A stretch of DNA of 64,000 nucleotides, taken from contig JAMXDE010000019.1 of the NCBI GenBank assembly GCA_026770025.1, positions 620,001-684,000 on the forward strand, read 5' to 3'. Below, piece after piece: positions 30,137-40,381 of this stretch (position 1 is the stretch's first letter; the number at the start of each line of letters is the position of its first letter). The notes beneath the pieces are model-generated. The model searched no databases. It saw nothing but the letters and a program-made list of their open reading frames with translations, and had not been told where the DNA came from. The stretch is from Craspedostauros australis. Lineage: Eukaryota; Bacillariophyta; Bacillariophyceae; Mastogloiales; Achnanthaceae. The position numbers were made by a program, and so were the translations under genes.

Positions 30137-32782
30137 ATGTCCACAACCTCCGTCATCACGAGTACGTCTCAAAGGACGGAGGAAGGCCTCGTCGCTTCAT
30201 CCTCGCCCCATGCGCACGTGTCGCAACACTCGTCCCCATCGCCATCCATTGGTTCGGACTCTTCGCCAATCTCCGTCATCTCGCTGGCCACGCTGAGGCA
30301 GGAGCTTCGCCGCAAGGAGAATTACATTGAGCATCTCCAAGCGGAGCTCCAGCAGTCGCAAAAGAGAGCGCCGCAGCAAGAGCGAGCTCAGCACCAGGAT
30401 GATCATGAGCATGCGGCCGCAAACACGTCACCAGGTTCAGCGCGCGCGAACATGCGCTGTCCAAATTGCCAGTTTGTGTTCAACGTCGGCCAAGGGATCA
30501 TCCAAACTCTGGGCTCGGCAGCAGCAGCAGCAAAGCCGCCCGAAAGTTCAACGCCACGAATCGAAAACGATGCCGATGTTGTTGACGTTGATAATGCTGG
30601 TTCTGATGTCAAGGTCCCTCCTGCTAGTACTCCAGCAGATGAGCATGACCTGCTTCAGATCGATGAGAGCACGAAGAAAGGGGAAGAAGGCGACGATGCC
30701 GACAGTGCGGTTGATACGGTGGAACCCATCAACGGTCGAATGATCCAGCGCGTGAACAACTGCCGCCACCAATCCAACGTTGATACACAACTCTGCTTGC
30801 ATGGCGCGAGAGACGAAAGCATGCCAGCCGACACTCGCAACAATCGTCGCGGCGGTGGAGATGACGATCCTTCTCCACCGCAGGAAACGGCGCGCAGGGT
30901 CACCACCACCTCATCTCTGCCAGCATCAAACGACCTCAGGAATCTTTCGACCTCAGCTGTCCCGAGCAAGAGGGTGCCCCGGTCCGCCTCAGCAGCCGAC
31001 GTGTGTTGTGCGGATGATCTTTCGCGTGTCCCCGTTGGTACCACCATCGATGTCCATCAGCATGCTCTTCATGGTGCGCGCCTCATATCCAGTCTCACGC
31101 TTGCGTCGGCACTGCAGAGGCTGTCGACGAATTCATTCGATTCCGACGAAGCCGTTGTCGATGATGATGATGGCAATGGCAGCGACGACGCCAACGCCAG
31201 TGCCGACAATGTGAATGATAGAACCAGTGCCGAAGGCATCAGTGCAGACGAGGATCAGACGAAGCCTGATGGACCCGCGGCTACTACAGCAAAGGTGCAT
31301 TTCACGTCAAGAAAGATGCTGCTGCCCCAAGCAAGTTTCTCCTCGATGGATCCGATCGCACCGTTTTCTCGCAACGGAACGATCAACCCGGTCGTTCGCA
31401 GCAGCGGCAGGCGAAGCCGTGCAAACGCCACACACAAGGATGCAACCACAAACGTTGCGCTGCTATTGTCTACGCCAAGGACTCGTCAACGCAAGCACCA
31501 ATACCGTCCGCCAGCGCCGCTACATGCCGAAGTATCCTCCCAAACCATGGATGCCTCGGCGCATAGCTTCGGCCGTGAGGTCTATCTACCACCCTTTCCC
31601 CAGATTCCGCGGGAAGACAAGGGTCCTCAGACCATCGAAACCGCCCCATTCCAACAAACAAATCAGCGCCGCCCAAAGCGAAACAGCGGAAATAGAACAA
31701 CATCGTATGGCAATTTCCGTCCTGATTCTGATGCTGGCTCGCCCAACGTGCACCGCCCATCCGTCTACCATCCCGTCGTCGAGCAACCAACTACCACCGT
31801 CCCCGTTGTTCAGCCTCCAACCCGCTTCCCGGACATGAAAGTGCATGATGCCGCTCCTGCAAGCACCAACAACAACGAAAGCGTGGCAGTCAGCACAAAC
31901 CGAAGGAATCTCCGCGTCACTTCCAAGAGGTTCGTCAACTTCCCAAGAGAAGCTTCCTTGGTGAAGCTGGAAGAATCTCAGGCAAGAACAAGCACAAGCA
32001 CAAGCGCGGACATTGAATTATCGTGGAGAGAACCAGGCGATGGTGACAACAACGTGAACAACAGCGATGAGCTCACGCCATTGCAACATCCGCAGAATTC
32101 GGCCAGCCAAGGCAATACGCCGAGCTTGAAACAAGTCCAAGACAGACCTCTGCGCGACGCTGACGGCCGCAAGGGATGGTACGCTGGAACGCTGTGCCGC
32201 ATCTCGCAGCTCCCCGAAGGCTCCGGCACCATTCTGTACCAACACAATGCCCAACCTCCTCGGGACTGCACAAAGTGCGAATCATACACGGGGCAGTGGC
32301 ATCATGGCGAATTCCATGGTCACGGCATTCTCGTACTCACCTCCGGTGATCAATACACCGGGGCATTCCTCAACGGCCGTAAGCAGGGCACCGGCACATA
32401 CCGCTTTCACGATGGCCGTGTCTTCGATGGTCAATTCCAAGACGACGCCATGAAGGATGGCACCATGGAATTCACTGATGGCACCAAGTACGTTGGCCTC
32501 TTTGCCAATCACAAGCGTAACGGCTTCGGCACATACTTCTTCGATGCAAGCAAACGCATGTACTACGAAGGGCAATGGGAGAATGATCAAGTCGACGGTC
32601 GTGGTCGCATGCAGTGGTCGGATGGCAGCCACTACAATGGCGACTGGAAGAATGGTCAGATGGATGGGTTCGGAACGCACTTCAACGAAGATGGTACGAT
32701 CGAGCATCAAGGAAGATGGGTCCAAGGCCTCCCGGTGGTGGAAGATGTTGAGCTTCGCACATCCAGCGCCGACGCAAGGTGA
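30137..32782 (+). CDS. MORN-repeat protein
   Basis: 882 codons including the stop. I chose the ATG at 30137 (A at -3). The frame is also open upstream from a GTG at 30107. The N-terminal 700 residues are Ser/Thr/Asp-rich and probably disordered. They contain a short charged helix near 55-85 (LRRKENYIEHLQAELQQ) that could coil, and a lone CPNC near 107. About six MORN repeats fill residues 715-875, of the type YTGAFLNGRKQGTGTYRFHD and YNGDWKNGQMDGFGTHF. MORN repeats are known to bind membranes or act as scaffolds, so a structural or membrane-tethering role is likely, but the partner cannot be told. No intron is needed. Copia B is inserted 81 bp after the stop codon. Confidence 0.85.
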   Translation: MSTTSVITSTSQRTEEGLVASSSPHAHVSQHSSPSPSIGSDSSPISVISLATLRQELRRKENYIEHLQAELQQSQKRAPQQERAQHQDDHEHAAANTSPGSARANMRCPNCQFVFNVGQGIIQTLGSAAAAAKPPESSTPRIENDADVVDVDNAGSDVKVPPASTPADEHDLLQIDESTKKGEEGDDADSAVDTVEPINGRMIQRVNNCRHQSNVDTQLCLHGARDESMPADTRNNRRGGGDDDPSPPQETARRVTTTSSLPASNDLRNLSTSAVPSKRVPRSASAADVCCADDLSRVPVGTTIDVHQHALHGARLISSLTLASALQRLSTNSFDSDEAVVDDDDGNGSDDANASADNVNDRTSAEGISADEDQTKPDGPAATTAKVHFTSRKMLLPQASFSSMDPIAPFSRNGTINPVVRSSGRRSRANATHKDATTNVALLLSTPRTRQRKHQYRPPAPLHAEVSSQTMDASAHSFGREVYLPPFPQIPREDKGPQTIETAPFQQTNQRRPKRNSGNRTTSYGNFRPDSDAGSPNVHRPSVYHPVVEQPTTTVPVVQPPTRFPDMKVHDAAPASTNNNESVAVSTNRRNLRVTSKRFVNFPREASLVKLEESQARTSTSTSADIELSWREPGDGDNNVNNSDELTPLQHPQNSASQGNTPSLKQVQDRPLRDADGRKGWYAGTLCRISQLPEGSGTILYQHNAQPPRDCTKCESYTGQWHHGEFHGHGILVLTSGDQYTGAFLNGRKQGTGTYRFHDGRVFDGQFQDDAMKDGTMEFTDGTKYVGLFANHKRNGFGTYFFDASKRMYYEGQWENDQVDGRGRMQWSDGSHYNGDWKNGQMDGFGTHFNEDGTIEHQGRWVQGLPVVEDVELRTSSADAR

Positions 32783-32863
32783 TTGCCACCTCGTCTCACC
32801 GCAATGCATTATATCAGATTAGTACGAATACATATTAGTGTGCAGTTAATGTACGACACCCCG

Positions 32864-33831
32864 TGTCAGGAATCGGGTGTTCTGAAACATCATATTGCCG
32901 CACCTCCCAAGAGTAAGGAGCCGAACGTGGGGATATTCTACATTACCGCAACTCCCACGTTTGATCATTGTGACACAGAAAAATGTGAGCTGCACGTAAC
33001 ACGCGGTGGAGAACACCACGTGCCGAATGCGAACCATGCCTGACGTTCATGACTCCAATGCAGGAATGCGAATCACACGTGTATGTCGCAGGGGGCGGGG
33101 ATGTTGGAATCGTGACCAACATCACGACACGAGCGACTACGGCCCCCATGTCGCAACCAATGAAAAAGAGTACTGGAGGAAGGCCGACATCATGAAGTGT
33201 GAGACAACCGGTGAACGAACCTGGTATGAGGAACATCCAGGAAGCCGGTGAAGTGATCGGCAAGGTAAAGGGAGAAACGATGAGAGAGAAACGATCGGAG
33301 AGAAACGATTGGAGAGAAACGATCGGAGAGAAACGATTGGAGAGAAACGATCGGAGAGAAACGATTGGAGAGAAACGATCGGAGTCGATCGGAGATGTGG
33401 GATGGTCGAGGAGCTGAATGAGCTCCCAACCAAGGTGTTCCCGTGACGAATGGGAAACCCTGATCTGATCGAATGAGCCGATTTGTGTGATGCCTACGAC
33501 TCAGTGATGTCTACGCTAACGAAACTATTGGTAGAGGGCAGGAGATGGAATATCTGAGATGTATGATGAGATGCATGATGAGATGCATGATGAGATGAAC
33601 CAATACTGCAAGATGAGATGTACATGGAGTACATGCTGCATGACATGATGAAGCAGGAGGACAGCACTGCATGAGCAAGGGCAAGACTGTGTGCTACTGT
33701 GGAATATGTATGCTTTGGCAAATGGAATTGAAAGTGATGAAGATGTTGTACTCACAGTTCCAACAATGCAACAACAGGAATAGGTAACCAGAGACTATAA
33801 CTAGAGACTGGGGTACCCCGGATTTCCAACA
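32864..33831 (+). repeat. 5' LTR of Copia B
   Basis: 968 bp. Contains a tandem array of a 14-bp unit (GGAGAGAAACGATC or T) at about 33285-33385 and ATGATGAGATGC repeats near 33560-33600. Both are copied unchanged in the 3' LTR. Confidence 0.93.
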
Positions 33832-33843
33832 CGTTTCGAAACG
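33832..33843 (+). other. 12-bp palindrome at the Copia B primer-site position
   Basis: CGTTTCGAAACG follows the 5' LTR directly and is a perfect palindrome (14 bp with the neighbouring A and T). Copia C has CGTTTATAAACG at the same place. Confidence 0.45.
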
Positions 33844-36800
33844 TTATGATTGAAATCCAACGTTTCCACCACCACCAACACTAGCCAACATCACCATCAT
33901 CGACATGACCACCACTTACACTCAAGACCATCGCGAGTAATGGTCCCCTGTGTGAAGAGAGAGAGAGAGAAGAGCAAGCCGCTCTGGAGCATGACGCTCC
34001 TTGCCAATGGATGCCAAGATCGGCATGGTAACCCCCACACGAACGACGATGTCAAGACGATGATGATGATCGAGTCGAGCACCACCGCGAGTCCACCAGC
34101 AGAGTGGAGACCGCAGCTGAGGCAAGTACAGACACTACATGTATTGCCGGAAGCAAGGAGGGCGCTCGACACACGCATTGGAAGAACTGTCCATGGTCAT
34201 GGGACCATGAAGTCGAGGAAGGCATATAGACCTTCACGGCTATGTTGGAGTACGAGAGCAAGCTGCACGCAAGAAGAGATTTGGAAGCAGCAGGCCACGC
34301 TCTCGGATGCATCGGATTCAGCAGACTGCGCCATGAGGGCGAGACAGCTGACGGAGCTCAACGAGATGCAATTGAGGAAGCAATGAGAGCTTCCAACCTA
34401 CCCTGCAAGAATGGAGCTGCCTCATCAGCACTCGGTCGATATGGAAGCCGAGAATGGACGAGGAGCAACACGGACCGCTGATGCTGAACGTCTGTGCGCA
34501 TGGCGCGCGCGACGCAATCGAGCATGCAGGCAGGGATGATAAGATGAAGAGCAATCAAGATCTACACAGAGATGGGCATGGCCCACGGTCGCGATCACAT
34601 CAAAGGGTAACGCGAGGAGCAGCAATGGAAAGCATCGAGATGATCATGCGGCACCGACTGCCATCGAGTGATACATGCTCGAGTGCTGGCTGCGATCCCT
34701 ACTGTGAGATGATCGAGATGGTAAGGATGCAACCTACCAGGCCAAGAACAGCAACACAGGAAGTGTGTGCTTCGACGAGAAGGGAAAGCGCTGGAACAAG
34801 CTGGACGGGAGGTCCTTCCACGCTTCGATCCCAGGCTCAATACGAAAGACGAGGAACAAGAGGTGTCCTCGCCATCGGAGAAGACGATGATTCCAGACAT
34901 CCGCAGAGCCATGAACCTCATCTACGACCGCCACCGTATCAAACACGGTTATAAGTGCGCACGAGGCAATGGCAGTGAGAGAGTGAGATGAAGGAAGCCG
35001 GGTCGGCCAAGGTCGCGATAGACAGGATGGAAGGGATGGATGACATCGCTCTCATCACAACCGACGAGCCGATGTCTATGCCCATCAACGAAAATGTGGT
35101 CGGCATCAAAAATGTGACCAACGCGAAATTTGAGGCCATCACCGAAATCGCGAACAACGACCAAAAATGTGACCATGAGAAACCACACGATGATGCGCGA
35201 CGACAACGCGATCACGAACAACATGGCACTCGTAACAATCAACAATGATGGGGTTTCCGACTTCGACAGCGGAACACCAGTCAACGACTACGAGTGGACC
35301 AGGGAGGAGATAGCTGAGTACACTCCAGGAGTGTATAGCTACTACGGGTCTACGAAAGATCACGATGGAGTGGATCAACAGACAACCCTTTTCATCCGAG
35401 AATGAAGAGGAAGACGGCAACGCCAACTACAACGAAGGCGAAACGAGTGATGAAGAGCGCAGAGGACTGCACATGAATGCAGGTCCGATCTGCCTCTTGG
35501 CTCGATACTCGTTGAGCAGCATGGCGTCTGCCACCGATGTGCGCGTCGAGCTTTCGATAATCTGCGACGACGCGATCGGCGAATTCGAGAGTCGACTGTG
35601 CAGATGAGTGCACCCATGCGGGTTGCACTACATGATGCATAAGCACTACATGATGCATGAGATTGGCGTGCGGAGCGCACTCGACGTGGCTCGCAATGTG
35701 TACGCAATCAACGACGTGCTGGAGAACAGCAACTTCACTCCAATCCAACAGATGCTGATTGGATACAGAAGTCGCATGCAAGCGGTATGGACCGCACAGT
35801 GAACCTGGTGATGACCAGGATCCTAATCACGATGAACGTGACATGGATGGATACGTCATGTGAGCAATTCGAGAGTATGGAGAATGCCAACAGGTCAGTA
35901 CTGACAGACCTGGGAGATGACGACTCTACTTCAGGGATGAGTACCCCAGATAGAAGAGTGACTTGGGAGCGACGTGCGGACACCATCCGAAGTATGGAGA
36001 CCGACGACGCTGATCAGAGCAGAAGAGCCGGAGACGATACAGATACAGAAGACGCTGCTCGAGGGCAAGATGACTTGCTCCCTATCCAAGGGGACAATGA
36101 ATCGTACGATGACGACGACGATGAATCCGGAAGGGACGATGAGACGGGACAAGACGATTTGGTCGAGAACGCACCAAACACAGTCCCAATCGCAGAACCT
36201 GTCGTGCACATGCCGAGGATGCTGAGTGCTCTCGTGGGATGCAACAATACACCCATCCAAAGGAGGAGCAAGAACTCGGATCAAGTGGAGAATCAGAAGC
36301 AGAGAATGATGAGGGGTATGAGACCACTCGAGAGATGACTACCACACTACCGGCGACAGGAGGATCCAACTTTCACACAGAAGGGTCAAGATTCAACAGA
36401 GATATTGCAGGCATGACGATTGACACCACTCATGGGAGGATGAGCCTGGGTGACTTCATCACTGCGAACCTAGCATAAAGCTATCAACAGAACAGAGAGG
36501 GATCTGAGCAAGCAAATGTCGCAATGATGCTGGATCCAACCACAATTGATGAATGACGGGGTCATGTGGATCCCGAGAAGAGAAATGAATGGCGGGAGGC
36601 CACGATGGTACGGTTCAGTGATATAGCCATGGCATGAGCATGGCAGATGATCAAGAAGAACCGGATGCCGAATGATCGGCGAGATACTACGAGCACAGAT
36701 ATGAAATCGATGTGCGATGAGAATGAGATTGATGAGAGAGAGACTCGAATCTGGAAAGGATACAGCTATGAGAGCGGGAGCCATGAAGGACGGATTCCAG

Positions 36801-37549
36801 ATACAGTGAGCCAAGACGCATCGATATACGATCAATGAGAGAGGCGCAGGCATGTCGGATGAAGAATCGAATGACAGAGCCAGAAGGGAGGAACCTCAGA
36901 TGAATGGAGAATGAATGGCAGGAGGCCACCAACAACTCCCACGACGAAGAAGCTGCAGCATGATGAATCGATGCTATCCAGACGAGGATGAAGGCGATCG
37001 ACAACGCGGTTGCAAGGCAACACGACAACAGAGCTGGCAGCTGACCACAATATACCAATACCCAATGAGGGTGACGAACGAAGCATCAGAATCAGGAGAT
37101 GACGATGGCTACGCAACTACACAGGAGACAATGACTGCTCCAGTGGCAACAGACGGACCCAACTTCGAACAAGACGGGTCAATCATCAACAAGGACGTCG
37201 CAGGCATGAGGATCGATGCTATCCAATGGAGGATGAGAGTGATCGACTTCATCGCTGCAAGTCAGGATGTTGAGACCGAACGCGACGGCGAGAGAGATTC
37301 GAACACATCAACACTGGAATGATGCCGAGTCTATATGCGCCTGAGGAATGCCAGGATCATGTGGATCCTGACGAGCGAAAGGGACGAAGTACAAGTGACT
37401 CGGAGACAAGCTGCTGAAGGCACGGACCTCGAGTACTATCCCATGAGACCAGTGGCGAGGATGCCACGGATGATACGCGGCTTGGCACCGCACAACAACG
37501 CGCCAGAACACCACTCCAACTCAGATTCAAGCAGTTGAGGTGGTGAATC
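33844..37549 (+). pseudogene. Decayed gag, protease and integrase region of Copia B
   Basis: No frame longer than about 180 codons survives. A faint integrase C-terminal likeness is seen near 35640-35800 (ARNVYAINDVLENSNF, then MLIGYRS). An Asp/Glu-rich linker lies at about 35880-36180 (DRRVTWERR and long Asp runs), as Copia elements have between integrase and RT. I cannot recognise gag or protease here. From 36180 on, several segments are duplicated in degenerate form (listed separately). Confidence 0.6.
36180..37540 (+). repeat. Degenerate internal duplications before RT in Copia B
   Basis: The module around 36286-36476 (IAGMTIDTTHGRMSLGDFI) recurs at about 37081-37265 (VAGMRIDAIQWRMRVIDFI). 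The module at 36200-36290 (VHMPRMLSALVGCNNTP) recurs at 37452-37510 (ARMPRMIRGLAPHNNAP). The RT-entry segment at 37622 (MLDPTTFEECWDH) has decayed copies near 36527 and 37336. The linker therefore appears to have been duplicated at least once and then to have decayed. Confidence 0.6.
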
Positions 37550-37621
37550 GGTTGAGGAAGCAGAGAAGACCCCAGCAACCGCGAGAGAGGGAATGAAACG
37601 TCCGAGCATGCATACACGGCT

Positions 37622-39205
37622 ATGATGCTGGACCCAACCACCTTCGAGGAATGCTGGGATCATGCAGATCCAGCGAAGCGGAGGAAATGGCGGGAGGCCA
37701 TCAATAAGGAGTTCTACGACATGACGAGACGAGGAGTCTGGCAGAAGATCAAGAAGAACAAGATGCCGAGGGATCGGCGATGTGTGAAAACGAAATGGGT
37801 CTTCAAGGAGAAGAGAAATGGAGTCTTTCGCGCCAGGTTGGTTGCCTGTGGATACTCGCAGATTGCTGGAGTGGATTTTTCCGCTCATCATGCGCCAGTG
37901 ATCCACGATGCAACATACCGAGTGATGCTAACCATGAAGATGCTGTTGAAGACAGACAGCATCATCGACTTCGAAACCGCCTTCCTACACGGGGATCTCG
38001 AGGAAGAGATCTACATGCAATGCCCCAAAGGAATGGAGCATGAACCGGACGAATGCCTGCTGCTGAAGAAGACCATTTACGGGTTGGTCCAGAGCGCAAG
38101 GCAATGGAACGAGGAGCTTGTGAACACACTGACCAAGCTTGGCTTCCGGGAGAACAAGGCGGATCCATGTCTGCCAATCCGGAATCGGGAAGGGAGTCTC
38201 GTCCTCATCAGGACGTACGCCGACGATCGCCTGTGCATCGGAAGCACCCTCGAACTGAATCGACTGGTGAAGGACATCAAGCGCGAACGATTCGGCATCA
38301 AGGTCGAGGATGGACTCGAAGACTACTTGAGTTGCCGGATCGAATTCAACGAGAGCGAAACCAACTGCTGGGTGAACCAGCCGCACATCATCAAGAACAT
38401 CACGGACACATTCAAGAGCGACGTGACGAAGCTTCAACGGTACGGAACCCCAGGCACACCAGGTCAAGGGATCCAGAGGAACAGTGAAGCGCCCAAGGTC
38501 GACAAGGATCGACACAGCAGATACCGCAGTGGAGTGGGTATGCTACTATACCTGGTGAAGCATTCGAGACCAGACATCGCGAATGCAGTCCGAGAGCTTA
38601 CTAAGGTGTTGGACGGACCAACGACCACGGCATACAAGGAGATGCTGAGAGTGATGAAGTTCGTGTCGGACACGAGAGAATACGGATTGAGGATGGAGCC
38701 CAAGCCGTTGAACAACAACGCATGGAAGATCGTGGTGTACACCGACAGCGAGTTCGCTGGAGACAAGGACAACCGCATCAGCGTTGGAGGACATCTGGTC
38801 CTGCTGCAAGGAGTGCCTATCATCTGGAGATCGAAGGCGCAACGCAGCGTGACACTGAGCTCGACCGAGGCCGAGTATGTCGCACTGTCAGAAGCTGGAA
38901 AGGAGATCCGCTTTTTGACTCAACTGATGGAAGACATCGGGTTGAAGATGGAGAGACCTGGAGATGTGATGGTCGACAATGTGGGGGCGATCTTCATCGC
39001 CACCAATCCATCGACATCAGCGAGAACGAGACACATCGATATACGCAACCACTTCATCAGAGAGCTGATTGCTAACAAGGAGGCGAGAGCTCGATTCGTG
39101 AAGTCGGAAGATAACATCTCCGACGGATTCACGAAGAACACTAAGAAGGAGATCTACGATCGGCACAAGGGGAGCATCATTCAGCCCAGATCAGCATTGG
39201 ACTGA
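37622..39205 (+). CDS. Copia B RT and RNase H (pol fragment)
   Basis: 527 codons, open and well conserved. The frame is open upstream from about 37550 and has Pol-like sequence before the first Met, so the ATG at 37622 is not a natural start. RT begins with FEECWDHADPAKRRKWREAI, and the catalytic box is YADD (near residue 199), a tolerated variant that keeps both Asp. RNase H shows YTDSEFAGDK (Asp near 375), STEAEYVALSEA and NISDGFTKN, so its catalytic positions look intact. The product aligns along its length with the Pol end of Copia C. Stop at 39205, 38 bp before the 3' LTR. Confidence 0.88.
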   Translation: MMLDPTTFEECWDHADPAKRRKWREAINKEFYDMTRRGVWQKIKKNKMPRDRRCVKTKWVFKEKRNGVFRARLVACGYSQIAGVDFSAHHAPVIHDATYRVMLTMKMLLKTDSIIDFETAFLHGDLEEEIYMQCPKGMEHEPDECLLLKKTIYGLVQSARQWNEELVNTLTKLGFRENKADPCLPIRNREGSLVLIRTYADDRLCIGSTLELNRLVKDIKRERFGIKVEDGLEDYLSCRIEFNESETNCWVNQPHIIKNITDTFKSDVTKLQRYGTPGTPGQGIQRNSEAPKVDKDRHSRYRSGVGMLLYLVKHSRPDIANAVRELTKVLDGPTTTAYKEMLRVMKFVSDTREYGLRMEPKPLNNNAWKIVVYTDSEFAGDKDNRISVGGHLVLLQGVPIIWRSKAQRSVTLSSTEAEYVALSEAGKEIRFLTQLMEDIGLKMERPGDVMVDNVGAIFIATNPSTSARTRHIDIRNHFIRELIANKEARARFVKSEDNISDGFTKNTKKEIYDRHKGSIIQPRSALD

Positions 39206-39243
39206 ACATGGTGGATGATATGGCCGGAGCGGCAATGGAAGGG

Positions 39244-40211
39244 TGTCAGGAATCGGGTGTTCTGAAACATCATATTGCCGCACCTCCCAAGAGTAAGGAG
39301 CCGAACGTGGGGATATTCTACATTACCGCAACTCCCACGTTTGATCATTGTGACACAGAAAAATGTGAGCTGCACGTAACACGCGGTGGAGAACACCACG
39401 TGCCGAATGCGAACCATGCCTGACGTTCATGACTCCAATGCAGGAATGCGAATCACACGTGTATGTCGCAGGGGGCGGGGATGTTGGAATCGTGACCAAC
39501 ATCACGACACGAGCGACTACGGCCCCCATGTCGCAACCAATGAAAAAGAGTACTGGAGGAAGGCCGACATCATGAAGTGTGAGACAACCGGTGAACGAAC
39601 CTGGTATGAGGAACATCCAGGAAGCCGGTGAAGTGATCGGCAAGGTAAAGGGAGAAACGATGAGAGAGAAACGATCGGAGAGAAACGATTGGAGAGAAAC
39701 GATCGGAGAGAAACGATTGGAGAGAAACGATCGGAGAGAAACGATTGGAGAGAAACGATCGGAGTCGATCGGAGATGTGGGATGGTCGAGGAGCTGAATG
39801 AGCTCCCAACCAAGGTGTTCCCGTGACGAATGGGAAACCCTGATCTGATCGAATGAGCCGATTTGTGTGATGCCTACGACTCAGTGATGTCTACGCTAAC
39901 GAAACTATTGGTAGAGGGCAGGAGATGGAATATCTGAGATGTATGATGAGATGCATGATGAGATGCATGATGAGATGAACCAATACTGCAAGATGAGATG
40001 TACATGGAGTACATGCTGCATGACATGATGAAGCAGGAGGACAGCACTGCATGAGCAAGGGCAAGACTGTGTGCTACTGTGGAATATGTATGCTTTGGCA
40101 AATGGAATTGAAAGTGATGAAGATGTTGTACTCACAGTTCCAACAATGCAACAACAGGAATAGGTAACCAGAGACTATAACTAGAGACTGGGGTACCCCG
40201 GATTTCCAACA
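39244..40211 (+). repeat. 3' LTR of Copia B
   Basis: 968-bp copy of 32864-33831, preceded by GGAAGGG (likely polypurine tract) and followed by ACCCCG. Confidence 0.93.
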
Positions 40212-40381
40212 ACCCCGGTGCGCACTTCACCAGCTCTGCTCGAGATGAGCGGGACATGGCAGTGAGTGCAAAATCTGCGTTGATGTCGCGTATTCCCCTT
40301 CCGCTCATTCGGAAAGTGCATCCGCAACAAGTCCATCGTCCGCGTCGCATACTTACCCATCCTGTGGGTAGATTGCTGCAT
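40181..40381 (-). CDS. Small minus-strand frame broken by Copia B, unknown
   Basis: An ATG at 40379-40381 opens a frame with a plausible composition (MDLLRMHFPNERKGNTRHQ, then CTHC) that runs into the Copia B LTR at 40211. If Copia B is ignored, the frame would cross the insertion point and end at a TAA near 32810, in the 3' flank of the MORN gene and convergent with it. Only one CxxC pair is present. No family is recognised and the frame may be fortuitous. Confidence 0.25.
   Translation of the reverse strand: MQQSTHRMGKYATRTMDLLRMHFPNERKGNTRHQRRFCTHCHVPLISSRAGEVRTGVVGNPGYPSL

Larger units (their letters stand above)
32864..40211 (+). mobile_element. Copia B, recent but internally decayed
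   Basis: 7348 bp with two 968-bp LTRs that I find identical throughout (constant offset of 6380). They are flanked by ACCCCG at 32858-32863 and 40212-40217, a 6-bp duplication. LTR ends are canonical (TGTCAGG...CCAACA). Only the RT/RNase H part is open. The region for gag, protease and integrase is full of stops. It shares with Copia C the CCAACA LTR end, the CGTTTNNAAACG motif after the 5' LTR and a GGAAGGG tract before the 3' LTR, so both belong to one lineage distinct from Copia A. Confidence 0.93.
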
